This document shows, one piece after another, positions 1 through 5,435 of a stretch of DNA of 6,558 nt (position 1 is the first letter of the stretch; each line of letters starts with the position of its first letter). Below the pieces are notes generated by a model, which was not told the DNA's origin, made no database searches, and saw only the letters and a list, made by a program, of their open reading frames with translations. Origin of the DNA: an uncultured Verrucomicrobiota bacterium (lineage in GTDB: Bacteria > Verrucomicrobiota > Verrucomicrobiae > Opitutales > Opitutaceae); NCBI GenBank assembly GCA_946482165.1, contig CAMLQS010000291.1, forward strand, positions 1 through 6,558, read 5' to 3'. A program made the translations under genes and the position numbers.

Positions 1-280
1 CCAAGATGGCGTCGCGGCATTTCAGCTTCTTCAGAGCGGCGACGATTTCGGGATAGTCGCCGTCGAGCGGCTTGTGATTGCGCGACCAAAGCTCGACGCG
101 GCCCCCGTTAAGGACCGCGAGCGCGCGGTAGCCGTCGAACTTGATCTCGCAGCGCCAGCGTCCGTTCGGCGCGACCTCGCTGCCGAGCGCCTTCATCGGC
201 TCGAGGAAAGCCGGCGGCTTTGTCCGCGCAATAGACGGGCGCTTGGCGCGGGTTGCGGACTTGAGCTTCGGGGATGGCAT
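1..280 (-). CDS. ligD: ATP-dependent DNA ligase, LigD family (N-terminal part, cut by window edge)
   Basis: Partial gene; 93 codons are visible from an ATG at 278-280. The product seals nicks or breaks by the lysine-adenylate mechanism, and LigD-type ligases act with Ku in non-homologous end joining. After a basic, probably disordered leader (about residues 1-21) comes the start of an adenylation domain: PAFLEPMKAL at about 23-32, then motif I EIKFDGYR at 45-52 with K47 as the predicted AMP-accepting lysine and R52 of the KxDGxR signature. WSRN (65-68) and the following DYPEI segment match the region between motifs I and III. The ligase domain sits at the very N-terminus, so no phosphoesterase or polymerase domain precedes it; one could still follow beyond the edge. 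No Ku gene is in view. It lies downstream of ohr on the same strand after a 121-bp repeat-bearing gap. There is no obvious Shine-Dalgarno. The family call is firm; LigD proper versus a stand-alone LigC-like ligase is undecided. Confidence 0.85.
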   Translation of the reverse strand, partial: MPSPKLKSATRAKRPSIARTKPPAFLEPMKALGSEVAPNGRWRCEIKFDGYRALAVLNGGRVELWSRNHKPLDGDYPEIVAALKKLKCRDAIL

Positions 281-315
281 GCCGTTCCGACGAGGGAGAG
301 GCAGCTTGGGGGGAG

Positions 316-391
316 GGCGGGCCCGGCGGTCCCGCCGTCGTTGAGGAAGTTGGCTACGCTCGTGTTCGCGGCGGGCCCGGCGTGTCCCGCC
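316..391. repeat. Two near-identical GC-rich hairpin repeats between ohr and the ligase gene
   Basis: Two copies of one GC-only hairpin lie 54 bp apart, at 316-336 and 370-391. Each has GGCGGG paired with CCCGCC around a CCCGGCG-containing loop; the loops differ by one inserted base. The copies are separated by an unrelated stretch that has no convincing ORF. On the minus strand they follow the ohr stop codon and precede the ligase start, so they could slow or end ohr transcription. No T-tract follows either one, so a classical intrinsic terminator is not supported. They may instead be members of a dispersed intergenic repeat family. Confidence 0.6.
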
Positions 392-401
392 CTGCCAAGA
401 T

Positions 402-806
402 TCAGTCGGTCGAGACCTTGACGTCGATGTTGCCGCGCACGGCGCGCGAGTAGGGGCAGGTGGAGTGGGCTTGGTTTAGGAGCTTGCGCGCGGTCGTCTC
501 ATCGACGCCGGGAATCGCGGCGCGGAGTTCGACGGTGAGGTGGGACGTGTCGCCGACGTCGTCGTCGGCGAGGCCCACGCGCGCGATCACGGAAGAGCCC
601 GGAATCTCCACATGGGCGACTTCCGCCGCGTGCTTAAGCGCGGAGTGGAAGCATGCGGCGTAGGCCGCCGCGAAAAGGTGCTCGGGGCTCGGGGCTTGTT
701 CGGCGGAAAGATCGTAGCGCAGCGCCCGATCGGAGGACTCCACGACGCCGTCGCGCCCGTGGTTGGAGACGACCTCGGCGATGGTGTGGGTTTGGCTTGT
801 GTTCAT
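402..806 (-). CDS. ohr: Organic hydroperoxide resistance protein (Ohr/OsmC family)
   Basis: A 134-residue thiol peroxidase that reduces organic and lipid hydroperoxides in the cytoplasm, normally using lipoylated proteins as reductant. The sequence carries the Ohr-subfamily pattern: the N-terminal GRDG (R18), PEHLFAAAYAACF with E42 and the peroxidatic cysteine C52, and CPYSRAVRGNIDV with the resolving cysteine C117. R18 and E42 match the residues that activate the catalytic cysteine in characterised Ohr proteins. The family is usually about 140 residues; this one has a slightly short N-terminal strand and a compact loop after the first cysteine, but looks complete. The ATG start is preceded by AGGG about eight bases upstream. 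It is divergent from the SDR gene, with a 185-bp gap. No ohrR-type MarR regulator is in the window, and I see no AT-rich OhrR-like palindrome upstream, so its control is unknown. Confidence 0.93.
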   Translation of the reverse strand: MNTSQTHTIAEVVSNHGRDGVVESSDRALRYDLSAEQAPSPEHLFAAAYAACFHSALKHAAEVAHVEIPGSSVIARVGLADDDVGDTSHLTVELRAAIPGVDETTARKLLNQAHSTCPYSRAVRGNIDVKVSTD

Positions 807-991
807 GCGCGCACCCTAGTCGTCGACTTTCCCCGCGGGCATCGGGCGCCGTGCCGCCCTCTCCATCCGGCGCGAGCGCAGAGTGAACGCGGAGAAGGAG
901 CCAAACCCGTGCGGCGGTGGGATTATTTACCAATACCCGCGTGGCGGGCTCCCTGATTTCTGGGAGGTCGCCGCTCGATCATAGTCAAGGT
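807..991. promoter_or_regulatory. Divergent intergenic region, probable ohr and SDR promoters
   Basis: This gap separates two genes that start in opposite directions, so both promoters should lie here. The only AT-rich patch in it is 921-934 (GATTATTTACCAAT), a reasonable place for a -10-like element, but I cannot assign convincing -35/-10 pairs. A small perfect hairpin, CCCGC-GTG-GCGGG, sits at 936-948 just downstream and could be an operator or a leader structure. No GG-N10-GC sigma-54 promoter was found by eye. Confidence 0.35.
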
Positions 992-1864
992 GTGCCCACC
1001 AAAACCGAAAAGCCCGCGCGCCAACGTCCTCCCCAGTCCCAGTCTCGCCGCCCCGGCCGTGAATCCGTGATGGAGCCGCGCCCGCAGAGCGAGCGCGCGG
1101 AGGAGAAGGGCGCGGACCGGCTTTTGGGCAAAGCGGCGTTGATCACGGGCGGCGACAGCGGCATCGGCCGCGCCGTCGCCATCGCGTATGCGCGGGAGGG
1201 CGCCGACGTGGCCATTTCCTATCTCGAAGAAAACGACGACGCCCGCGAGACCGAGGCGCGCGTGGTGGAGTTGGGCCGGCGTTGCCTTCTCCTGCCGGGA
1301 GATGTCGCGCGCACCGGCGTCTGCCTGCGCCATGTGCAGAAAGTGATAAAGGAGTTCGGACGCCTCGACGTGTTGGTAAACAACGCCGCCGAGCAGCATC
1401 CGCAGAAATCGCTCGAACAGATCAGCGACGAGCAACTGGAGCGCACGTTCGCCACCAATATTTTCTCCTACTTCCGCCTCGCGCGGGCCGCGCTGCCTCA
1501 CCTGAAAAAAGGCGCGACGGTTATCAACACCACCTCGGTGACTGCGTATCGCGGCAGCGCCCATCTCCTCGATTATTCGTCGACCAAGGGCGCGATCGTC
1601 GCCTTCACCCGTTCGCTCGCCTTGTCGCTGGCGAAACGCGGCATCCGTGTGAACGGCGTCGCGCCGGGGCCTGTTTGGACCCCGCTCATCCCCTCGACCT
1701 TTTCTCCGGAAGAGGTCGCCGAATTCGGCTCCGACGTGCCACTCGCGCGCGCCGGCGAGCCCGCCGAGATCGCCTCGGCCTATGTGTTCCTCGCCTCCGT
1801 CGAATCGAGCTACATGACCGGCCAGGTCCTGCATCCGAACGGCGGAGAAATCATCAACGGCTAA
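992..1864 (+). CDS. SDR family oxidoreductase (GS39/YghA-like)
   Basis: A cytoplasmic NAD(P)-dependent short-chain dehydrogenase of 290 residues from the GTG at 992. It has the classical Rossmann cofactor motif as TGGDSGIGR (52-60), NNAA (130-133), the structural Asn in ATNIF (N156), and the catalytic Ser (S182, in NTTSV), Tyr (Y195) and Lys (K199) in a YSSTK context. The [11 protein letters not shown] segment (about 225-235) and the Pro/Gln-rich leader PPQSQ...RRPG...MEP.P are typical of the subgroup that includes Bacillus general stress protein 39 and E. coli YghA, usually 285-300 residues long. The substrate cannot be predicted. The frame is open back to a GTG at 917, which would add 25 residues that look non-coding (AT-rich patch, hairpin), so I prefer 992; its AAGG is only one base upstream, a poor Shine-Dalgarno spacing. 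It ends 19 bp before the response regulator gene and is probably co-transcribed with it. Confidence 0.9.
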   Translation: MPTKTEKPARQRPPQSQSRRPGRESVMEPRPQSERAEEKGADRLLGKAALITGGDSGIGRAVAIAYAREGADVAISYLEENDDARETEARVVELGRRCLLLPGDVARTGVCLRHVQKVIKEFGRLDVLVNNAAEQHPQKSLEQISDEQLERTFATNIFSYFRLARAALPHLKKGATVINTTSVTAYRGSAHLLDYSSTKGAIVAFTRSLALSLAKRGIRVNGVAPGPVWTPLIPSTFSPEEVAEFGSDVPLARAGEPAEIASAYVFLASVESSYMTGQVLHPNGGEIING

Positions 1865-1883
1865 GCGTAACTTCCCAATCACC

Positions 1884-3350
1884 ATGAAAATTCTCCTTGT
1901 CGGCGACGAGGCGCGCATGCGGCGCCTCATGGCATTCGGGCTCGCGACCGCGTCTGATCAACCGTCCTTGGTCGGCTCTTTGGCGGAACTGGGGCGACTG
2001 CCCGGACTCCGCGACTATGACGTGGCTTTGCTGGATTGGGAAATGCGGGCCGAGGAATCCTCCGAGGTGCTGGCGCGCCTCCGGCAACTTGCGCCCGCCG
2101 TTCCCGTGGTGGCCATGACATCGCGAGAGGCGCGGGTCGCGGACGCGATCGCCGCCGGCGCGGTCGACACCTTGATGAAGCCGATCGACATCGACTTCGC
2201 GCGCGCGGCGCTGGCCCGCGTCGCACTGCCTCCCGTCAACGCCGCGCCGCGCGGCGATGCCGAGCCTTCGATCTCCGTCGCTGCGGGGAAAACCGCGGCT
2301 GTCTCCGAGCGGGCTCCCGCCTTGTCCGCATCCCCGGCGCCGGCGACCGCGAAAGCGGCCACGGCCATCCCTCCGCCCGCCTCGGAACTCGTGACGAAAA
2401 GCCCGCTGCTGCGGCGCCAGCTCCTGATCGCGACCAAGGCGGCGAAGACGATGGTCAACGTGCTTCTGCTCGGCGAAAACGGCACGGGCAAAACGCACCT
2501 TGCGCGGAGCATTCATAACCAGAGCCCGCGTCGCGAGCAGCCCTTCGTGACGGTCAACTGCCCCTGTCTCCAGCCGCAGTTGCTCGAGAGCGAGCTCTTT
2601 GGTCATGTCCGCGGCGCCTTCACCGGGGCGATCGCGGATAGCATCGGTCTGGTGGCCGCGGCCGAGGGCGGGACGCTTTTCCTGGACGAGATCGGCGAGC
2701 TTCCGCCCGCGCTTCAACCGAAGCTGCTCCGCCTTCTGCAGGAGCGCTGCTACGAGCGCGTCGGCGAAGCGCGCACGCGCATGGCCGACATTCGCATCGT
2801 AGCCGCCACGAACCGCGATCTCGCCGTCGAAGTCGCCGCGGGCCGTTTCCGCGAGGATTTGTTCTATCGGCTGAACGTGATCTCGCTGGAGCTGCCCGCC
2901 CTCCGGCAGCGGCCCGAGGACGTCCTCCCGATGGCTCAGCAGTTGTTGGAGGAGTTCGCCAAATCCGCCGGACGGAAGCTCGCGGGATTTTCCCCGGAAG
3001 CGCGCATGGCCCTGCAGCGCCACTCCTGGCCGGGCAACTTGCGCGAGCTGCGCAACTGCGTCGAACGCGCGGTCATCCTATGCGAACGGGACGTGATCGG
3101 CCTCGACGATCTGCCGAATCTCACCGCGGCTCCGATCGAGGCGACTCCTCAGGTGGGCGATTTCGTCACGCTCGCCACCCTTGAGGAGGCGCACATCCGG
3201 CGCGTGGTCGAAAAAGCGGGCAGCTTCATGCAGGCGGCCCGTCTGCTTGGCATCAACAAGACGACCTTGTATCGCCGCCGCCGCCGTCAGGACGAAGGAG
3301 CCAACACCTTGCCCTTCGACGAGGATCTGCGCGCGGCGATGACCGGCTGA
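1884..3350 (+). CDS. Sigma-54-dependent response regulator, NtrC/AlgB-like
   Basis: A 488-residue bacterial enhancer-binding protein that should remodel sigma-54 RNA polymerase at target promoters. Domains: receiver (1 to about 118), Ala/Pro-rich linker (about 120-165), AAA+ domain (about 168-400) and Fis-type helix-turn-helix (about 430-466). AAA+ motifs are complete: Walker A GENGTGKT (197-204), GAFTGA sigma-54 loop (244-249), Walker B TLFLDE (264-269), sensor I ATNRD, arginine-finger segment FREDLFYRL (322-330) and sensor [10 protein letters not shown] (382-389). The receiver keeps the phospho-acceptor D51 (LLDW), T79 and K99, but the first residue of the acidic pair is glycine (VGDE, G7). 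The C-terminal TLEEAHI...[12 protein letters not shown] segment resembles AlgB. A 19-residue acidic tail follows the HTH. No sensor kinase is next to it, so the signal is unknown. The ATG has no clear Shine-Dalgarno, so translation may be coupled to the SDR gene 19 bp upstream. Confidence 0.95.
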   Translation: MKILLVGDEARMRRLMAFGLATASDQPSLVGSLAELGRLPGLRDYDVALLDWEMRAEESSEVLARLRQLAPAVPVVAMTSREARVADAIAAGAVDTLMKPIDIDFARAALARVALPPVNAAPRGDAEPSISVAAGKTAAVSERAPALSASPAPATAKAATAIPPPASELVTKSPLLRRQLLIATKAAKTMVNVLLLGENGTGKTHLARSIHNQSPRREQPFVTVNCPCLQPQLLESELFGHVRGAFTGAIADSIGLVAAAEGGTLFLDEIGELPPALQPKLLRLLQERCYERVGEARTRMADIRIVAATNRDLAVEVAAGRFREDLFYRLNVISLELPALRQRPEDVLPMAQQLLEEFAKSAGRKLAGFSPEARMALQRHSWPGNLRELRNCVERAVILCERDVIGLDDLPNLTAAPIEATPQVGDFVTLATLEEAHIRRVVEKAGSFMQAARLLGINKTTLYRRRRRQDEGANTLPFDEDLRAAMTG

Positions 3351-3408
3351 GCCTCCTTTCCCGCCCCCGAAGAAACCCGCATCGATAACACCCGTATTCG
3401 TCGTTCCT

Positions 3409-3567
3409 ATGAGCACCTCCACCATCCTGCTGATTATTCTGCTGCTGCTGGTCCTGGGCGCCGTGCCCACCTGGCCTTACAGTCGAAGCTGGGGATATGG
3501 GCCGAGCGGCGTGCTCGGTTTGATCCTGATCATTCTGCTGATCATGGCCGTCACGGGGCGGCTGTAA
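3409..3567 (+). CDS. DUF3309 family small membrane peptide
   Basis: A 52-residue ORF with ATG start and TAA stop. The layout is a hydrophobic helix (about residues 5-19), a short polar middle PTWPYSRSWGYGPSG (20-34), then a second hydrophobic helix (about 35-48) ending GRL. This two-helix hairpin with the WPYS...WGYGPSG centre is the hallmark of DUF3309, a widespread family of about 50-residue inner-membrane peptides of unknown function. Length and both halves are intact. It lies 58 bp after the response regulator stop on the same strand and may be co-transcribed or have its own promoter in the gap, where I see none. No clear Shine-Dalgarno precedes it. The gene ends directly against the 3570-3700 inverted-repeat element, which may act as its 3' boundary. 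Confidence 0.9.
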   Translation: MSTSTILLIILLLLVLGAVPTWPYSRSWGYGPSGVLGLILIILLIMAVTGRL

Positions 3568-3569
3568 GT

Positions 3570-3700
3570 TTTGGAGTGCGGCGGCACGACGCCGCTTTTG
3601 ACGACGAGCCTCGGCTCGTCGCCATGCCTCGGTTCCGCTGTGAAACGGCGAGCCGCCGAGTCGGCTCGTCGCAAGCGGCGTCGTGCCGCCGCACTCCAAA
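3570..3700. repeat. 131-bp three-hairpin inverted-repeat element (REPIN/MITE-like)
   Basis: Perfect 28-bp outer arms at 3570-3597 (begins TTTGGAGTGCGGCGG) and 3673-3700 enclose 75 bp that itself folds into two hairpins. The first is 3602-3621 (CGACGAGCC, TC, GGCTCGTCG). The second is 3646-3671 (ten pairs including one G-T, loop CCGAGT). As single strand this would form a three-way, clover-like fold. GGCTCGTCG occurs twice inside. The element starts three bases after the DUF3309 stop and ends ten bases before the convergent selO stop, so it could serve as a two-way transcription barrier. It contains no ORF of note. No target-site duplication is evident. The architecture fits non-autonomous repeats such as REPINs mobilised by RAYT transposases, but no transposase is present here, so that link is inference. 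Confidence 0.8.
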
Positions 3701-3710
3701 TCAGCCGATC

Positions 3711-5198
3711 TCAGGTGCCGCAGAACGTGCGGTAGGCCTCGAGGCTCTTTGGCGCGGGAGATTTGTATTCGGGCGCGACGCGCTCGTGGTCATAGGGCGC
3801 GGCGAGAATCTCAAGCAGACGATCCGTCGACGCGAGGTCGCCTTGCGTGGCGGCGGCAAGCGCGGCCTCGACGAGATGGTTGCGGGGAATGAACGCGGGA
3901 TTGGCGGCGCGCCGAAGCGCCAGGGATTCGGCCGACGATCGCGTCTGGCGCGCGAGGCGGGCTCGCCAGCGCGTGTGCCAAGCCTGAAACTCGGCGTCGG
4001 AAAGCGCGGACAACGCCTCTGTGTCGAGTGACGAAAGCGCGGCGAAGGTGTTGGTGAAATCGGCCTGCGTGCGCTGCATCCACCCGAGTAGCCCCTCGAC
4101 GAGTTCCTGGTCCTCCGGCTCCTCGTTGAAGAGCCCGAGCTTGCGGCGCATCGTGGCGAGCGAATGGCGGAGGAAGTGTCCGGAAAAGCGCTGGATGGCG
4201 GCGCTGGCGATCTTCACGGCCTCCTCCTCTTCTCGGTGGAGCAGGGGAAGCAAGGCCTCGGCCAGGCGGGCAAGGTTCCACTGGGCGATGCGCGGCTGGT
4301 TGCCGTAGGCGTAGCGCCCGTGCTGGTCGATGGAACTGAAGACCGTCGCCGGGTCGTAGGCGTCGATGAAGGCGCAAGGACCGTAGTCGATCGTCTCGCC
4401 GGAGAGCGCCATGTTGTCGGTGTTCATCACTCCGTGCACGAAGCCCACGGACATCCAGCGCACGATCAGGGCGGCTTGTCGCTCCACGACCGCGTCCAGA
4501 AGCGCGAGCGCCGGCTCGGCCGCGCCGGCCAGCTCCGGATAGTGGCGCCGAAGCGTGTAGTCGCACAAGGCGCGGAGCGCCTCGTCGCCCGCCTGGCGTG
4601 CGACGGCCGCGGCCCACTCGAAGGTCCCGACGCGGATGTGACTGGCGGCGACGCGGGTAAGCACGGCGCCGGGCAACGCGCCCTCCTGGCGCCAGACCTG
4701 CTCGCCGGTGGCGGCGACCGCCAGGCTGCGCGTCGTGGGGATGCCGAGGGCGTGCATCGCTTCGCTGATGACATACTCCCGCAACATCGGTCCGAGCGCC
4801 GCGCGGCCGTCTCCCCTGCGCGAATAGGGCGTGGGACCGGAGCCTTTCAACTGTATGTCGAAACGCTCGCCACGCGGCGTGATCTGTTCGCCGATCAGCA
4901 AAGCGCGACCATCCCCGAGCGGGGTGAAGTTGCCATACTGGTGGCCGGCGTAGGCCTGGGCGAGGGGATCGGCCCCCGGAGGGATCCGATTGCCCGAAAA
5001 AAGCTCGGCCGCGTCGGGGCCGGAGAACGCCGCCGGGTCGAGCCCGAGGTCGCGGGCGAGGGCGTGGTTGAACACGATGAGACGAGGTTCGCGAACCGGC
5101 GTCGGCGGGAGCCGTGCGTGCAGGATCGATGGCAGGGCGGCGTAGCTGTTTTCGAGGCGCCAGCCGGCTTCGTCGGAGGGGTGCGCGGGTGCGGACAT
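3711..5198 (-). CDS. selO: Protein adenylyltransferase SelO (YdiU/UPF0061 family)
   Basis: A 495-residue pseudokinase that binds ATP in an inverted orientation and transfers AMP to Ser/Thr/Tyr of proteins; the E. coli and yeast members are tied to redox homeostasis. The conserved SelO core is visible: AGHQYGNF (about 84-91), LGDGRA, DIQLKGSGPTPYSRRGDGRA (K118 as nucleotide-binding Lys), LREYVISEAMHALGIPTTR, GVMNTDNM with D261/N262, and DYGPCAF with D271. The ten-residue spacing of D261 and D271 matches D252 and D262 of the characterised Pseudomonas enzyme. The protein ends FCGT; the antepenultimate Cys aligns with the selenocysteine of eukaryotic SELENOO, as usual in bacteria. The frame is open upstream to 5345, but the ATG at 5196-5198 gives the normal N-terminus (GWRLENSYAALP), and the extra 49 residues look like translated intergenic repeats. 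It is convergent with DUF3309 and divergent from the ATPase. Confidence 0.95.
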   Translation of the reverse strand: MSAPAHPSDEAGWRLENSYAALPSILHARLPPTPVREPRLIVFNHALARDLGLDPAAFSGPDAAELFSGNRIPPGADPLAQAYAGHQYGNFTPLGDGRALLIGEQITPRGERFDIQLKGSGPTPYSRRGDGRAALGPMLREYVISEAMHALGIPTTRSLAVAATGEQVWRQEGALPGAVLTRVAASHIRVGTFEWAAAVARQAGDEALRALCDYTLRRHYPELAGAAEPALALLDAVVERQAALIVRWMSVGFVHGVMNTDNMALSGETIDYGPCAFIDAYDPATVFSSIDQHGRYAYGNQPRIAQWNLARLAEALLPLLHREEEEAVKIASAAIQRFSGHFLRHSLATMRRKLGLFNEEPEDQELVEGLLGWMQRTQADFTNTFAALSSLDTEALSALSDAEFQAWHTRWRARLARQTRSSAESLALRRAANPAFIPRNHLVEAALAAATQGDLASTDRLLEILAAPYDHERVAPEYKSPAPKSLEAYRTFCGT

Positions 5199-5274
5199 GG
5201 GCAAACAGTTTAGCGAAAGCGCGGCGCGTCGAGGACGAGAACGGTTTTTCGCTGCGGAGCCCGCGGAGCGGGGT

Positions 5275-5322
5275 GTGGCACAAACGGATGTCGGGGGCCT
5301 TGGGGCAAGATGCCCGTGCCAC
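5275..5322. repeat. Intergenic hairpin repeat (GTGGCAC...GTGCCAC)
   Basis: Outer arms GTGGCAC (5275-5281) and GTGCCAC (5316-5322) enclose a perfect small hairpin, GGGCA-AGA-TGCCC, at 5303-5315; the remaining left-hand side pairs imperfectly. It lies in the divergent gap between selO and the ATPase gene, where terminators are not expected, so a dispersed intergenic repeat or a regulatory structure is more likely. A further perfect hairpin, AGGCG-AGC-CGCCT, follows at 5328-5340. The remainder of the 5199-5418 gap should contain the promoters of both flanking genes, but I could not assign them. Confidence 0.6.
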
Positions 5323-5413
5323 GTCGGAGGCGAGCCGCCTGACACCGCTACCCTCCCGCGACGAGCCTGATGAATCGATGCTTCAACGAACCGGTTTTTG
5401 CCGTATCCGTAGC

Positions 5414-5435
5414 CATTCGTGAAATCCGTGGTTAC
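5414..5435. repeat. Short tandem repeat-like segment (ATTCGTGAA/ATCCGTGGT)
   Basis: Two imperfect 9-base units, ATTCGTGAA and ATCCGTGGT, stand in tandem and are followed by TAC. From memory, very similar strings (CATTCGTG...AATCCGTGG) recur between genes in several bacterial genomes, so this may be a dispersed intergenic repeat. It overlaps the first candidate start codons (GTG at 5419 and 5428) of the ATPase gene, which matters for choosing that start. Repeat status elsewhere in this genome cannot be checked here. Confidence 0.35.

Noticed and set aside
917..991. N-terminal extension of the SDR gene from the GTG at 917
   Set aside because: The 25 extra residues lack family similarity and cover the only AT-rich, promoter-like patch plus a hairpin; the GTG at 992 gives the usual family length.
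1854..3023. Long minus-strand open frame (389 codons) opposite the response regulator, and a similar one at 923-1930 opposite the SDR gene
   Set aside because: Both are antisense to genes with complete family motifs. Their translations are Arg/Gly/Ala-rich with no recognisable domain, as expected for shadow frames in GC-rich DNA.
3570..3700. CRISPR repeat or tRNA-like gene in the structured intergenic element
   Set aside because: There is only one pair of arms in inverted, not direct, orientation, no spacer series, and no tRNA-like arm lengths or CCA/T-loop features.
4164..5213. Plus-strand open frame of 349 codons opposite selO, and the 3811-5322 minus frame overlapping it
   Set aside because: selO is unambiguous over this stretch; the alternatives give low-complexity Arg/Gly/Ala-rich products without motifs.
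5305..5322. Sigma-54 -24/-12 promoter on the minus strand upstream of selO (TGGCACGGGCATCTTGC)
   Set aside because: GG and GC are separated by 12 bases rather than the required 10, and the string is explained as part of the inverted repeat.
5199..5345. 49-residue N-terminal extension of SelO
   Set aside because: It runs through the GTGGCAC hairpin repeat, and the family N-terminus begins shortly after the ATG at 5196-5198.
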